Part shown: positions 24,549-35,500 of the stretch, in pieces
Layout: each line of letters opens with the position of its first letter
Position numbering within the stretch: position 1 is the first letter of the stretch
Assembly: GCF_000203815.1 (NCBI RefSeq)
Contig: NW_004457737.1
Span: 2,232,001-2,296,000, forward strand
Direction of reading: 5' to 3'
DNA: 64,000 bases
Source: Cavenderia fasciculata
Taxonomy: Eukaryota > Evosea > Eumycetozoa > Acytosteliales > Cavenderiaceae
Made by a program: the position numbers and the translations under genes
The notes under the pieces: model-generated
What the model was told of the DNA's origin: nothing
What the model saw: the letters and a program-made list of their open reading frames with translations, nothing else
Database searches by the model: none

Positions 24549-24603
24549 AAGGTCGGAGGACCTTCAACAATGGTGATCGGAGTGATGATCGGGTGCGACA
24601 CCC
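24549..24603. other. Two adjacent GC-rich hairpins
   Basis: AAGGTC-GGAG-GACCTT (24549-24564) and GGGTG-CGA-CACCC (24591-24603) are perfect short hairpins 26 bp apart. The surrounding 130 bp is much richer in G and C than the rest of this gene-poor region. It may be a structured RNA or a protein-binding cluster; no known RNA family is recognised. Confidence 0.4.
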
Positions 24604-25368
24604 ACACAATGTTTGTTTTTAAGGGGTGGGGAAAAGTTATTCTTGTATTCCTATGATGATTTAAGATTTAATTATATCTTTTTTTTTTTAATATAAACAT
24701 AGCACATTCTGTGCAAAAAAAGCTAAAGAGCCCATTCCATCCCGAACAATGAACTAACTTTAAAAAAGATTGAGGGTTTTTTTCTATGTGGTCGGTGTGG
24801 AGATGTCAAGTTGTTACATAGTCTATCTTCTATTCTTTGTTGCGGTTGTTGTCTTTTAGTTGTTGTTGCAGTTATTATCGTTATCGTTGTCTCTGTTTAC
24901 CTTTTTTAAATAAAACTCTAATCTAATAATAATAATAATAATCGTCGGGTTTTGTTGGAGCTATTAATAAATAGTAATAAATATAAAATATACAATAATA
25001 ATAATCTTTATCTCTCTTTATTGTTACTGAGATATATATTTTGTCTTGTTCTTTTGAATGATCAGAAGCAACCCCACCTTTTTGAGGTAAAAACAGTAAA
25101 CATATCAAACATTCCTAGATATTAATTGAGGCAGAGTGAGAGAGTGATTGCAACACGCTACCTTGCACCTTGTGTTTCTGGAGATATTTTCAAGTTTTGG
25201 TTTTTCTCCTCTTCCTATCGCCACCCAAGAGACGTGCAAAGTTTTTGATTTGGTTTGTGAATGAAAAAAATGTCTATCCAACGATTGGTTCATCCGTATG
25301 TTTTGATGTTCTCAAAGGCTGAGGTTGGTTTTTATTGATTGAATCCATCTCCCAACCGTTATGCGTGT

Positions 25369-25430
25369 GTTTCGAGAGAGAGAAACGACTGATCCCAAGA
25401 TTCATCAATTAAAAGCAGCCTCAACGAGGC
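25369..25430. other. Two short hairpins
   Basis: GTTTC/GAAAC (25369-25373 with 25382-25386) and GCCTC-AAC-GAGGC (25418-25430) are perfect stems in a GC-richer patch, 270-330 bp from the 3' end of the acyl-CoA oxidase gene. Function unknown. Confidence 0.35.
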
Positions 25431-25699
25431 ATGGTGTACCCCTCCGACTAGACAAAAAAAAAAAAAGGGTTGTGATCCAAAAAGAAATGATGGATGGTTT
25501 TTCATGGTATGATGCGATTTTATAAAATTAGATTTTTTTTTTTACAATATTACTATTTCGGGCATAATGATACGTTGTTTAAATTCCATAGGTCATCATT
25601 ATTATTATTATTATCCCCCTTCTTTGTTGTTGTTGTGTATAATTCCTGTTCTTTGTTGTTGGTGGTGTTGAAAATTTTGCTCTTGTTCTTATTTTTTTT

Positions 25700-28335
25700 T
25701 TAATAGTTTCTTTCTACTCCATATCTAAACTCTTGTACGTAATCGGCTTGTGCGATTGGTGCGTGAATGAATTGTTCGGCGATATCAAAACTATTGACAA
25801 GGTCAAGACCGACTGGTAACATATCTTGGCATAATTTACTCAATGATTCCTTGATGCGGATGCCACTTTCATGAGTTAAACCGTCATAGCACATAAAGTA
25901 ACTAAAGTAGTAGTAGGTAGAAAAAGATTGGATTGATTGAAAAGGGTTAGCACATGGTTTAGACAATGGTAAAAAGTCAAATTGAGTCGATTTTGATTGA
26001 CTTTGTAGAAGGATCATCAGAGGGTGGGAGATAAATTAAAAAGGATAAAAAAGGAAAAAGAGGCCAACCCAGGGCTTTCTTCTAAAAAGTAGGGGGATGT
26101 ACGACATGTTCATCCAAAGTTGAGGGGGATGATCGATGGTGCGCTGTTGTGTAGGCAAGTCGGCGACACTGACTTGGGGTATGACATTTCGCCTTGCCAG
26201 CGAAGCGACACTTTTTTTTTTGTTTTGTAAAAAAAAATATCATCATTTCATCCAATTGCCTTTTTTGGTCACAAAGTCTTTTTCCCTCTCATTCTTTTTC
26301 ACTCTCTTCTATTCGATCCTTCAAACAGTTTATCGACGGGTTGAATTTTGTTTGTTTTGATTTGAAGTTTTGTTTGTTTTCTTTTACATACCCTAAATCT
26401 TCAGTAACTCTATAAACAAAGAAAAGATTTCTACAAAGTTCTAATACTGGTTGAAGGGATGGAGCAGCCTTGTTGATACCTTCTTGGAAGAACTCCAATG
26501 TGATACGTTCTATGTAGGCCTTGCCCAAGAATGTGACAGTGTCGAGACAACTGTTCCAGGCGACTTGGAGGTTCTTGCCTTGGTCGATGAAACCCATGAT
26601 CTTTTGTGAGAGGGTTTGGACAAGATGTGATTCTCTCCACTTGAGTGTTTGAATTTGGAAAGAGGCGTCAAAGATCTTGGTGCCGTGGTTTGGAAGGGTT
26701 GGGGTGTAACGACCCTTTTGGAGCTCGACCAAGAGGAAACGAGCGACCTGTTGGAGGAGGACGTGGTTGTCACCTTCGTAGGTCAAGTCAACGTCCGAGT
26801 CTGACTTCCAGTTGGCGATTTGGTTAAGTGAACTGAAACCTTGACCACCGCAACTCTCACGTGTTTGTTGGAGAGTGTGAGTCTTGAACCATGTGACGAC
26901 GGCCTTGGCACCCGAGGCGAGGATATGGAGGTCCTTGACATTTTGAGGGGTCTTGTTTGGTTCGCAGTACACTTGCTTGAGTTGACGTACGGTGAATGTG
27001 AATGCGACGGCCGATGCGACGAGTGGGAAGAGACGACGTTGGTGCGACAAGTATTCCATGATGGGGGCTTCCTTGCCCTTGCTGCCAAATTGGCGACGTT
27101 GGTATCCGTAACGCACGCAAATGATCAAGGCTGCCTTGGAGATGTTGAGTGCCGACATGGAGATCAACACACGACCACCAACCAATGGGCTGACCATCGT
27201 ACCAAATCTCTTTCCCTTGCCTTGGATGGGTGACGAGTAAGTGCCGTCCTTTTGGACATCACCATATTTGTTTAATAAATTGTCTCTTGGAATTCTCTTA
27301 TTATTAAACCAAATTCTACCATTATCAACTCCTTGTAATCCAAGTTTATGTCCATTATCCATAATTCTAACATCTAAAAACAAAAATAAAAATAAAATAA
27401 TTAGTTGTTATTGTTGTTGTTGTTGTTGAGTCTCTTTTATCTATCTATCTATCTATTTACTTTCAACAATTGAACCATCTGGATTACGAATTGGAACAAC
27501 AAATACATGTACACCATGATTGACACCACCAGTGATGAGTTGAGCAAATACAGAACATGCTTGACCGTGTACGGCAGCATTACCAATCCAAGACTTTTGA
27601 GCACTCTCTGATGGAGTGTTGATGACAAACTCTTCAGTGTCCTTGTCATAGGTGGCAGTAGTTTCAATGCCTTGGACATTACTACCATGTCCCAATTCAG
27701 TCATACCAAAACAACCTGGAAGCTTCCAAGTATCGATATCTTTGAGGTATTTGAGGTGATGCTTCTCTGTACCAAGGTTCAAAACAGCATTACCAAACAA
27801 TGAAAAGTGTACTCCCATCTTTACAGATAATGAATTATCGGCAAGTGATGCAAGTTCCAATGTCATCAAATATTTGTTTGGATCTCTGAGAAAAACAAAA
27901 AAAGACTATGAGTATGCAAGTTTGTATACGTATTGTGAATACTTTCTCTTTATCTTGTTCTTTTACTTACCTATTAAGATCAGTAATTGAAATCAAACCT
28001 TGTTGAATGAGTTTGACAGCTCTCTTTACAGTGAGTTCACGCCATTCTTCCTTGTTCATGTTATATCTTGGTGCAAACAATGGATCTCTGAGAGCTTCCA
28101 ATATGGCTTGCTTGTGTTGCTTGTAGGCAGGGTTGCTTTCCAAAAACTCACGCAACTCTTCCTTGTCCCACTTTGAGATTGGCTTGCTTGGTTTGTCTGG
28201 TGTAATATTCAATGGTTCACTGCCATTTGATGTAGCAGCAGTCGATGCTGAAACATCATTTGATTCAAGCCAAATGTCATCAACCGATGGCAAAATGTGG
28301 CTAACTATAGTATGAATTCTGTCATATGATTCCAT
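25700..28335 (-). CDS. Peroxisomal acyl-CoA oxidase (ACX3-like)
   Basis: Four exons on the minus strand: 28335-27971, 27885-27461, 27373-26392 and 25901-25700, coding 657 residues. The enzyme carries out the first step of peroxisomal beta-oxidation, using FAD to turn acyl-CoA into trans-2-enoyl-CoA with release of H2O2. Visible motifs are FGMTELGHGSNVQGIETTA (flavin and substrate region), GLQGVDNGRIWFNN, and DLTYEGDNHVLLQQ with the catalytic glutamate. The N-terminus, RIHTIVSHIL at residues 6-15, resembles the targeting segment of plant ACX3 (RAHVLANHIL), a PTS2-type signal. The C-terminus (VERNY) is not a PTS1. Length is that of the family. The last intron, about 490 nt, is long for this genome; the others are under 90 nt. 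Confidence 0.9.
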
Positions 28336-29256
28336 TTCTCGATATTGTATAGTAACTTTCTCTCTCTCTCTCTAATATAAATATAAATAATAATGTAATG
28401 GTTAGAAACAACTCTGCTACTCTACTTGTGATGATCTGTCTCTTTGCAATGTTTTTTTTTTTTTTGTTTTGAAGATTTCTTTTTGGTCTATTTTTGTGCA
28501 ATTTCAAAAAAGTGTAGAGGAGAGATGAAGCGCTGAAGACGAGATGTTGTTGTTGTTGTTGTTTAAACGAACGAAAGAAAGACGAGAGATAAAAGAAGAA
28601 ATAGGAGAAATGAAGAAATAATAAAAAAGAGGGAAGAGATAATGACAACTTACTTTTTACTACTTTCTTTGGTTATGGTGTGTGGGTATTGTGTTTTGAG
28701 TGTTGTGGGTTGTGGGATGTTGTGGTAAACGACGAATGACAACCTTTCTTTTATCTCTTGGACTAATATATATATATATTTATATAAATATAGAATACAC
28801 AGATAAATTAATTAATATACAACAATATTTGTTAATAATGATCTCTTTGTTTGTTTGTTATCTTCTTCTGTTTTCTTGTAGTGCCACCATCCCATGCACA
28901 ATTGCAAACACAAACAGTTAAACTAGTTTTATTTTTTTTTTCTTGACGAAACTGTCCAAAAAAGGATATACATGATGGGGCAAGGAGGGCGCACCAACCT
29001 TCAGGTTGAGTTTTCACCAGTTGGCAGATCTGTCGTCTTGTCAAATTTCGAGCCCAACCTCGGAAAAAAATGAAAGATATCTTCTTCTTTTTCAATTTCA
29101 AACAATTAATAATCGATCGGCATGGAATCCTTATCCTGAGGTAACTAACCCAAATCAGTGGAAATCATTTTCCAACAGATAAACACAGATATAATAGATT
29201 TATATAGCTGAGTGATATATAATATTGATTTTAAAATATATATATTTTTTTTTGGT
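28336..29256. other. Intergenic with a GC-richer patch
   Basis: The promoter side of the acyl-CoA oxidase gene lies near 28336-28700. Between 28960 and 29075 the sequence is GC-richer, with a CAACC-TTCA-GGTTG hairpin (28995-29008) and a second AACCT motif nearby. It could code a small RNA; no family recognised. Confidence 0.4.
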
Positions 29257-30501
29257 CTAACTTGAAAATAATAAATGTTTATTTTTTGTAATAAACCAAG
29301 AACTTGTACAAATAAAAGTATTGGTACGATACTCTTTGATGTCAATTTTTAATAATTTAAAGTGATTTGATTGAATGTCACTGACCAAGTATTGGAGCAA
29401 GACTGTTTTACCACCATTGAAAGCTCTCCACAAGTCATTGCGTGTGATTTGATAATTACACTTTTGAACTAGATGGTCGAGTACTTGATAGCGACCAAAA
29501 TCAACAGCACATACTCCAAGGTTTATCAAGTCTTCTTGAGTGTGTTGAATAGATACGAGGAAAAATTTGACAAGATCAATGTGACCTTGTTCAATGGCAT
29601 GTGGAATGAGTTTAAATGAAATGAATGGAAATGAGAGAGGAGGCCATTTCAAGAGGGCGTATACAATATATCGTACCAATTCAACTGATCCACTTTGTAA
29701 TGCCGATGTCAATGTTTGGTGTAGCTGATTATCTCTATAGTTTTTATCAACAAACTTGGTGATTGCTCTAAAAAAGTCTAGGTTGCCAGAGATGGCCACC
29801 ACATTGAGTAGTTCGAATGAAAATACATAGCCGTCTGGCACCTGTGACAGGATTAGATCAGTAATTTTAGAGTGTCCCCAAAGCAGAGCAGTTTCCAATG
29901 CCTTTTGTAATACCTTGACTATATGAGTCTTGTCAAGATGTTGATTGGGTTTCATCATCTTTTTGATGAGCCATTTTACAATTTTAAATTGGTTTAGTTG
30001 AGTTGCCTTGTTGAGAAGATCGAGTTGTTTAAAGTAGTGGTATCGCTTTACATCGCTAAATGATGGGTCATATGTAATATATATCTTTTTAATAAAAGCT
30101 AAATGACCACCTTTGATGGCCAGATAAATTGTCCTTTCAATGTGTCCAGTATCTTGATTTAGTTGAAACTCGTCATTAAACTCGTCACCACCAACGTTGT
30201 CCTTGTTAACCTCGTCTGGACATGTAACAAATTGTGTAGTTAAGTGATTCTTTTTAATTTCTCTTCGGATAATGTCATTGGCAACCTTGTTACCGTGATC
30301 TTTGTAATAAATATACATCCAATCGACATCGTTGATCGGTGTTGTCAAGAGTAACAATAGTTCCATTTCTCGTTGTTCCATGACAGCTGCTTGTATCATA
30401 CCTTGAACCCATCTATTCTTTAGTCGAATGCTCTCTATTCTACCAGACTCTATCATCCATCTCAAATAAACCCATTTATATTCCTTTTCATCGATATCCT
30501 G

Positions 30502-30573
<72 letters not shown>

Positions 30574-31716
30574 TTTATTATTGTTGTTGTCTTGCATACA
30601 CTGCATGATAGATTTTCTTGTTTGTAATCCTCCTCCTCCTCCTCCTCGTCCACTAGCACTAGCCAGTTTTGATTCGATATAATCGATCATTTCTATATTA
30701 CTACGTGTTACGGGTGCGGGATAGAGTCGTTGTTTCGTGGTTTTTTGGTAGGATTGGATTCCAATGAGTGTCTGTAGGTGTGTCATGTAACGATCGGGCA
30801 TCTCTATTTCACCACCATCAAAAAAGTAATCAGAGGCGACAATGTCTAGCCATTGGATATACCTGCTTGTAACGATGGTTTGGTCAGTCGTCGGTGATCC
30901 CAACGAATCCCCAAACACCAATCGAAATACATCGAGTGGTAGATGGAAGTGATTCACTGATATCAGCTTCTCAGGTGCACCCCCGAGTCGCTTCAATGTG
31001 AAGTTTCGCATGTTTGGTAGATTAGGTGGTAGTTGCTGGATCCACCGACATACTAGACGAGCCATCTCGTCGAGATTACCGGGATCACTTCGACATGAAT
31101 TAAATAGATCGAGTAAACCCAATTTAAGACTCTGGGTTGGATGTGAGAAGAGAGGGTCTTGCAACTGTCCAGACATGACCATCTGCAATCGATCGAGGAG
31201 AAAACTCGTACATGGGACGGACCGAGCCATTGCAGCGCAACGAACTGTTTCAATTCTCCACATTGCATAACCACCATCTTGTTGTGATCTAGATAGTAGT
31301 AGTTTGAGTGGGTAGGCAGTCGCTCGATTCTTTGCAGCCCCATTAACAACACTATGACAAAGAAATAGATGACTATGTTTAAAGTAGATATAGTCAAATA
31401 TGTCAATGTCTTGTTCAGTCACCATCTCACACAACAGTGCAACGTCATTGCTATCTAGTAGTGTTGTCAAGTGATGTCTATGTGCCAACTTGTGTCTGAG
31501 TAGTTTTAAATATCCATTTCTAATCATCCATCTAATATTCCTCATATCCTTGTATCTAAACATTCGCATTGGATCAGCAGGTAGACTTCCATCACCCAAA
31601 TGCTCTAATCGATGTATTCGTACTTGTTCAAAGATACATCGTACCAAAACTTTACTTTTAAACACCTTGTTAAATACATCCTCGAAGATAATAAGATATC
31701 TATCTTTATCATTCAT
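29257..31716 (-). CDS. Dictyostelid ankyrin-like repeat protein with Asn tract
   Basis: Single exon, 819 residues, starting MNDKDRYLIIFEDVFNKVFK. After a helical head (KVLVRCIFEQVRIHRL) it is built of weak ankyrin-like helix pairs, for example VELVRYIVYALLKWPP and GHIDLVKFFLVSIQH. A run of about 25 Asn sits near residues 380-405. This is the layout of the large dictyostelid ankyrin-like families; a partner or function is unknown. The head is related to that of the tandem genes at 43920-50508 (MDKKYIILLFKNIYLREQV), so all four belong to one broad family. Unlike those genes it has no acidic/basic tail and no intron in the start codon. Confidence 0.75.
30506..30597. repeat. (ATT)n trinucleotide tract coding poly-Asn
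   Basis: A nearly pure ATT run read as AAT on the minus strand, inside the ankyrin-like gene. It then passes into ATTGTTGTT. Slippage-prone and length-variable by nature. Confidence 0.9.
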
Positions 31717-31836
31717 TCGTATATATATTCTTCTTCTTCTTTTTAATATATTCTAACAACTACTAATTTTGTCTTTTAATTCTTTTAAAACATAAAGAAA
31801 TCCCAAAACTCCCAAAGTTTGATTTCTTTATTATGT

Positions 31837-32259
31837 TTACTTTACTGGAATTTGTTTGTAAGGTTTAAGTAAAGTCAATGAGATGGTAAGTGGTGGACTT
31901 TCTTTGCATTGGAAATTACCTTCTGGTAGTTGGTATACCTTTCCTTGACGAGTCAAGGTGACCGATGACATTGTCATTACACGTTCACTACTCCAAATAT
32001 CTACACCAGTCTTGCTTTTTACTTGACTAAATTCTAAAATCATTTGAAGAGGGAATAAGCCCAATGTAGAATTCCCATATGTAGCTACATATATCAAAGA
32101 GGAAAAGGAAAACAAAAGGAACGCTTGTCAATAATAGTGAACTATTAAAAATGAAGATCATCAAAAGTGTTAGTTCAAATAGATTTACTTACATGATCCA
32201 TCTATAGTTGAAGTTCCTCTCTCATGAACTACTTTAATGGTGGTTGGAAAAACGTTCAT
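31837..32259 (-). CDS. Small unrecognised protein
   Basis: Exons 32259-32193 and 32084-31837 give 104 residues. The intron is GTAAGT...TAG, phase 1. The start MNVFPTTIKVVHERG is chosen for its A-rich context and because upstream codons are hydrophobic and unlike the rest. The protein is mostly predicted beta, for example VMTMSSVTLTRQGKVYQLPE and PPLTISLTLLKPYKQ, without signal peptide or membrane helix. I recognise no family. It lies between the ankyrin-like gene and ACC on the same strand. Confidence 0.55.
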
Positions 32260-32546
32260 TGTTATTGTTATAAATCGAAATATCAATTGAACATTAATAA
32301 ATAAGCAAGCCGTCATCGCAGGACTCTGTTTGTTATTTTTTTTTATACCATTTCCAAACACAAATGGCAAATGCACGGTTAGGTTCATGCATGGTCACGT
32401 GCACATAAAATAGATTTCAAGATTAAAAAAAACACATACTCTCAACCTTGAATTTTAGAGAGGATTGGAAAAGGTTCATAATTATTTTGATTTAAGTTTA
32501 ATTTTAATTTATTTAATTTTAATTTATTTAATTATGAAAAAAAAAG

Positions 32547-35500
32547 TTATTGATTTAATTTTGATAATAAATATTTCTTTTGATCGGGAGGTAAAGAATT
32601 TAATATTTGTACAAAACCGTCGAGAACAGCTTCATTGTCTTGACCATTGAATTCCATGATTTGTTGTTGAATGTATTGTGAACGCAGCTGCGAGATTCTT
32701 TCGGTGAGAAGGGTAAACGATTTGTCGATAAAGTCGGCACGCCATTCGTTGTTGTGCAATGTTTCGGCGGGGGTGTTGGCCGGTGCAATGTTGGCGATCC
32801 AGCCGTCGAGCAATTGACGACGCTGGAGACGCGAGAGCGTGGGGTTGACACGTGCAATGAGACGGAGTTGTTGTTCCTCAAAGAGACGGCATCGGAGACG
32901 GTTGTAAAAGTAGAATCTCGATGTCTTCCATTGGACAACGTCGGCAATGACTCCCTTGGCCTTCATACGACCCGGGGTGTCGTGGAGATCGGCAAATTTA
33001 ATGGCGATCTGTTGGTAGATGGAAAGGAGCTCCTTTTCACGGGCGGCAGCTTGGGCACGCAGGGGTTTGGCGTCGTCGGCACTGGCAGCTTGGGCAATCT
33101 CGGCGTCGAGCTGGATGAGACGGCTGTCGAGACGATGCATAGTGCGGATGAGCTCGGGGTCACGATACTTGATCTCGACGATGCCGTTGGGCTCGAGGAC
33201 ACCACCACGGGCACTCTCAGACGCGTACATTTCCATCATATCGAGATTGATGGTTGAGTCTAGTACGACCCAGGCACCACCACGCAACTCACCTTCGGGT
33301 GGGATGTATACAATGACTGGTTGTTTATAGTCGCGTAGGTTATCGACAATCATCGAACCAAACTTGAGTATCTCGTCAAACATGTCACGCATACCACCCG
33401 AGAACCCACGCCAGTTGGCGAGGATAAAGAGTGGTAGTTCTTCACCATTGTTAAAGTCGGCGATAGCTTGAGCCGTCTTGAATGAGGAATCGGGGTACCA
33501 CACCTGAGCAGCTTGCGACGAGACAACCTCTTGCGAGAGTGGGTTGGCTGGGTCAGCAGGGACAACCTTTTCAATGGTACGTGTCTCGACACCAATGACT
33601 CCGACTGGAATACCACCCAGACGGGCACGACCGCAGACGACTGTCTTGGCCCATCCACCTAATGTCTCGGTAAACGAGTCACGATCAAACAAACCACTGA
33701 TCCATACCAATGGGTCAATATCTGATGAATGTCCTTGAATCATATCGCGTATATTGTATTTGGTGTTGAGCGATGGGTCGAAATCAATCTCACGGTTGGG
33801 AGTATCGATTGGTGCTAGAATGGGCACCATCTCACCCTTGCTACGTGGTACGTATGACACCCAGTGCAAGATCGAGCGAATACCTGCCAACTCATCATTG
33901 ACAGAGATGTGAGACACACCATTTGGATACATGATCTGTGCACCACCCAACTGCTGGTTAGATTCATACACATCCTTGCCAAGCACCTTGTTCAATGCCG
34001 ATGCACCCGTTAGAATGATGGGTGCGTCGTTTTGGATGGTACGCTGACCAAGACGAACGAGGTAGGCGCCAATACCGACTGAACGACCAGTGACGAGGGT
34101 GATGGTAAAGATGTCCTTGTAGGCCTTGGACGTCTCTCCAGCAATCAAACCACTCCAACTGAGATTCTCAACACCAATACCATTCTTTTGACCGATAATG
34201 TCGGTGAGGATCCACTTGTCGTCTTGCTTGACTGCGCTGATGGCGTTGGTCTCGGCAAGACGTTGGTAATCTTGGTCTTCGAGGTAGAGTGCACGCACAC
34301 CCTTGGACGGGTCCTTGTCGTTGTTCCAGAGTACCTTGAACTTTTGCTTGACCTCGTCGGCCAGACCGATACGTGCACCCGAGTTGGACGATAGGTAGAT
34401 ACGCGGGATCTGCTCAGTACGAGCCGTCTCGGAGGCAAGTTGGAACAACAAATCTTCTTGTGGTCCAAACGACCCAATTTGATGAGTAATATCGTTGGCA
34501 ATAACGATGACTTGACGACCAGCAGGGTACTCTGGTGTGTAGAGCGTCATGCGCCATGCGACCATACCAATGTCGTTGTAGCCAATTGGACGATACGTCT
34601 CTTCGAGCTTGGGACGTATGTCTTCGGGTAGCTGGCAGAATGGGACGGTTGGAGGAACATCTGTCTTGGTGCCGGGTGCCAAGATGAGCTCGACGGCATC
34701 GACGACGGCGCGAGGAGGTGGGTTAACCTTTTTGGGATTGGCACGGTTTGCGTCCATGTACTCGACCCACAGCGACTGCAAAGCCTCTTGGAAGAGGTCG
34801 GGGAAGTCATAGACATAGGTCGTGTCAAGACGCTGTGCCTTGAAACGGTTACGTTGCACGGCGTCCATGATAGGGTAGGGGGTGTCGACGGGCATGCCCT
34901 CCCAGATACCACGGTTGCTGCCTGGCACGACGGCAAACACGAGTTGGCCGGCTGCGTTGAGTTGTTCATAGTAGCAGTACACTTGGAAGGCGTAGCCGGT
35001 TGGGTTTTGCACAAAGAAACGAACGGGGATGAGCTGGTTCTCCTTGCGCAATTTGCCCTTGACCTCGACTTGTCCAACACGCAGCTTCCACATACGTGCG
35101 CCGAGACGGTCACCAATCTCCTGCACGACATATCCAATCATACGCTCGTCAAACATGACCTCGGGTAAGATGTTGAGGAAGATGTTGTGGTTTTGTGCGC
35201 GTTCGTAGCGCTTGGCACTGGCGATGGTCATCTCAAGCGCTTCGAGAGACTCGGACAACATGGCTTCAATCTGGCTGAGCAAAATATCGACAATCTTGAT
35301 CTCATTGCTGCCCGAGAGATCACCATAACGCAACACTGAACGCACAAAGAAGCATCTGTCGGCGTCTGGATCAGTCTCACGCTTTCCACGTTCCTGTGCA
35401 TAGTAGAGATGTATACGCTGGCTCTGTGTGGGGACGTGTGAGATGTCAAAGTTGGACAGCTTACGTACTTCAAGATGGTAGGCCATGGCAGGCTCGATGT

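Larger units (their letters stand above)
20856..25699. other. 4.8-kb gene-poor region upstream of the CudA-like gene
   Basis: AT-rich with AAAT repeats (20885-21010), CT/TTC runs (22380-22430), poly-A tracts (21985-22003) and a CAG run (22578-22592). No conserved coding region is seen apart from one weak small open frame (23076-23273). Several GC-richer hairpins lie at 22546-22565, 24549-24603 and 25369-25430. By position it holds the promoter of the CudA-like gene and the 3' flank of the acyl-CoA oxidase gene. Confidence 0.5.

Noticed and set aside
24720-24770. Short stretch resembling the CCAT...CCGAAC box of 5S rRNA
   Set aside because: Only about 20 bp match loosely and the remaining arms of 5S rRNA cannot be found.
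25105-25293. 62-codon minus-strand frame with ATG
   Set aside because: No family, no neighbouring exon and no support beyond openness; kept only as part of the GC-richer patch near the acyl-CoA oxidase 3' end.
32754-33257. Long plus-strand frames opposite ACC
   Set aside because: Antisense shadows caused by the GC-rich codon use of ACC; no independent family signal.
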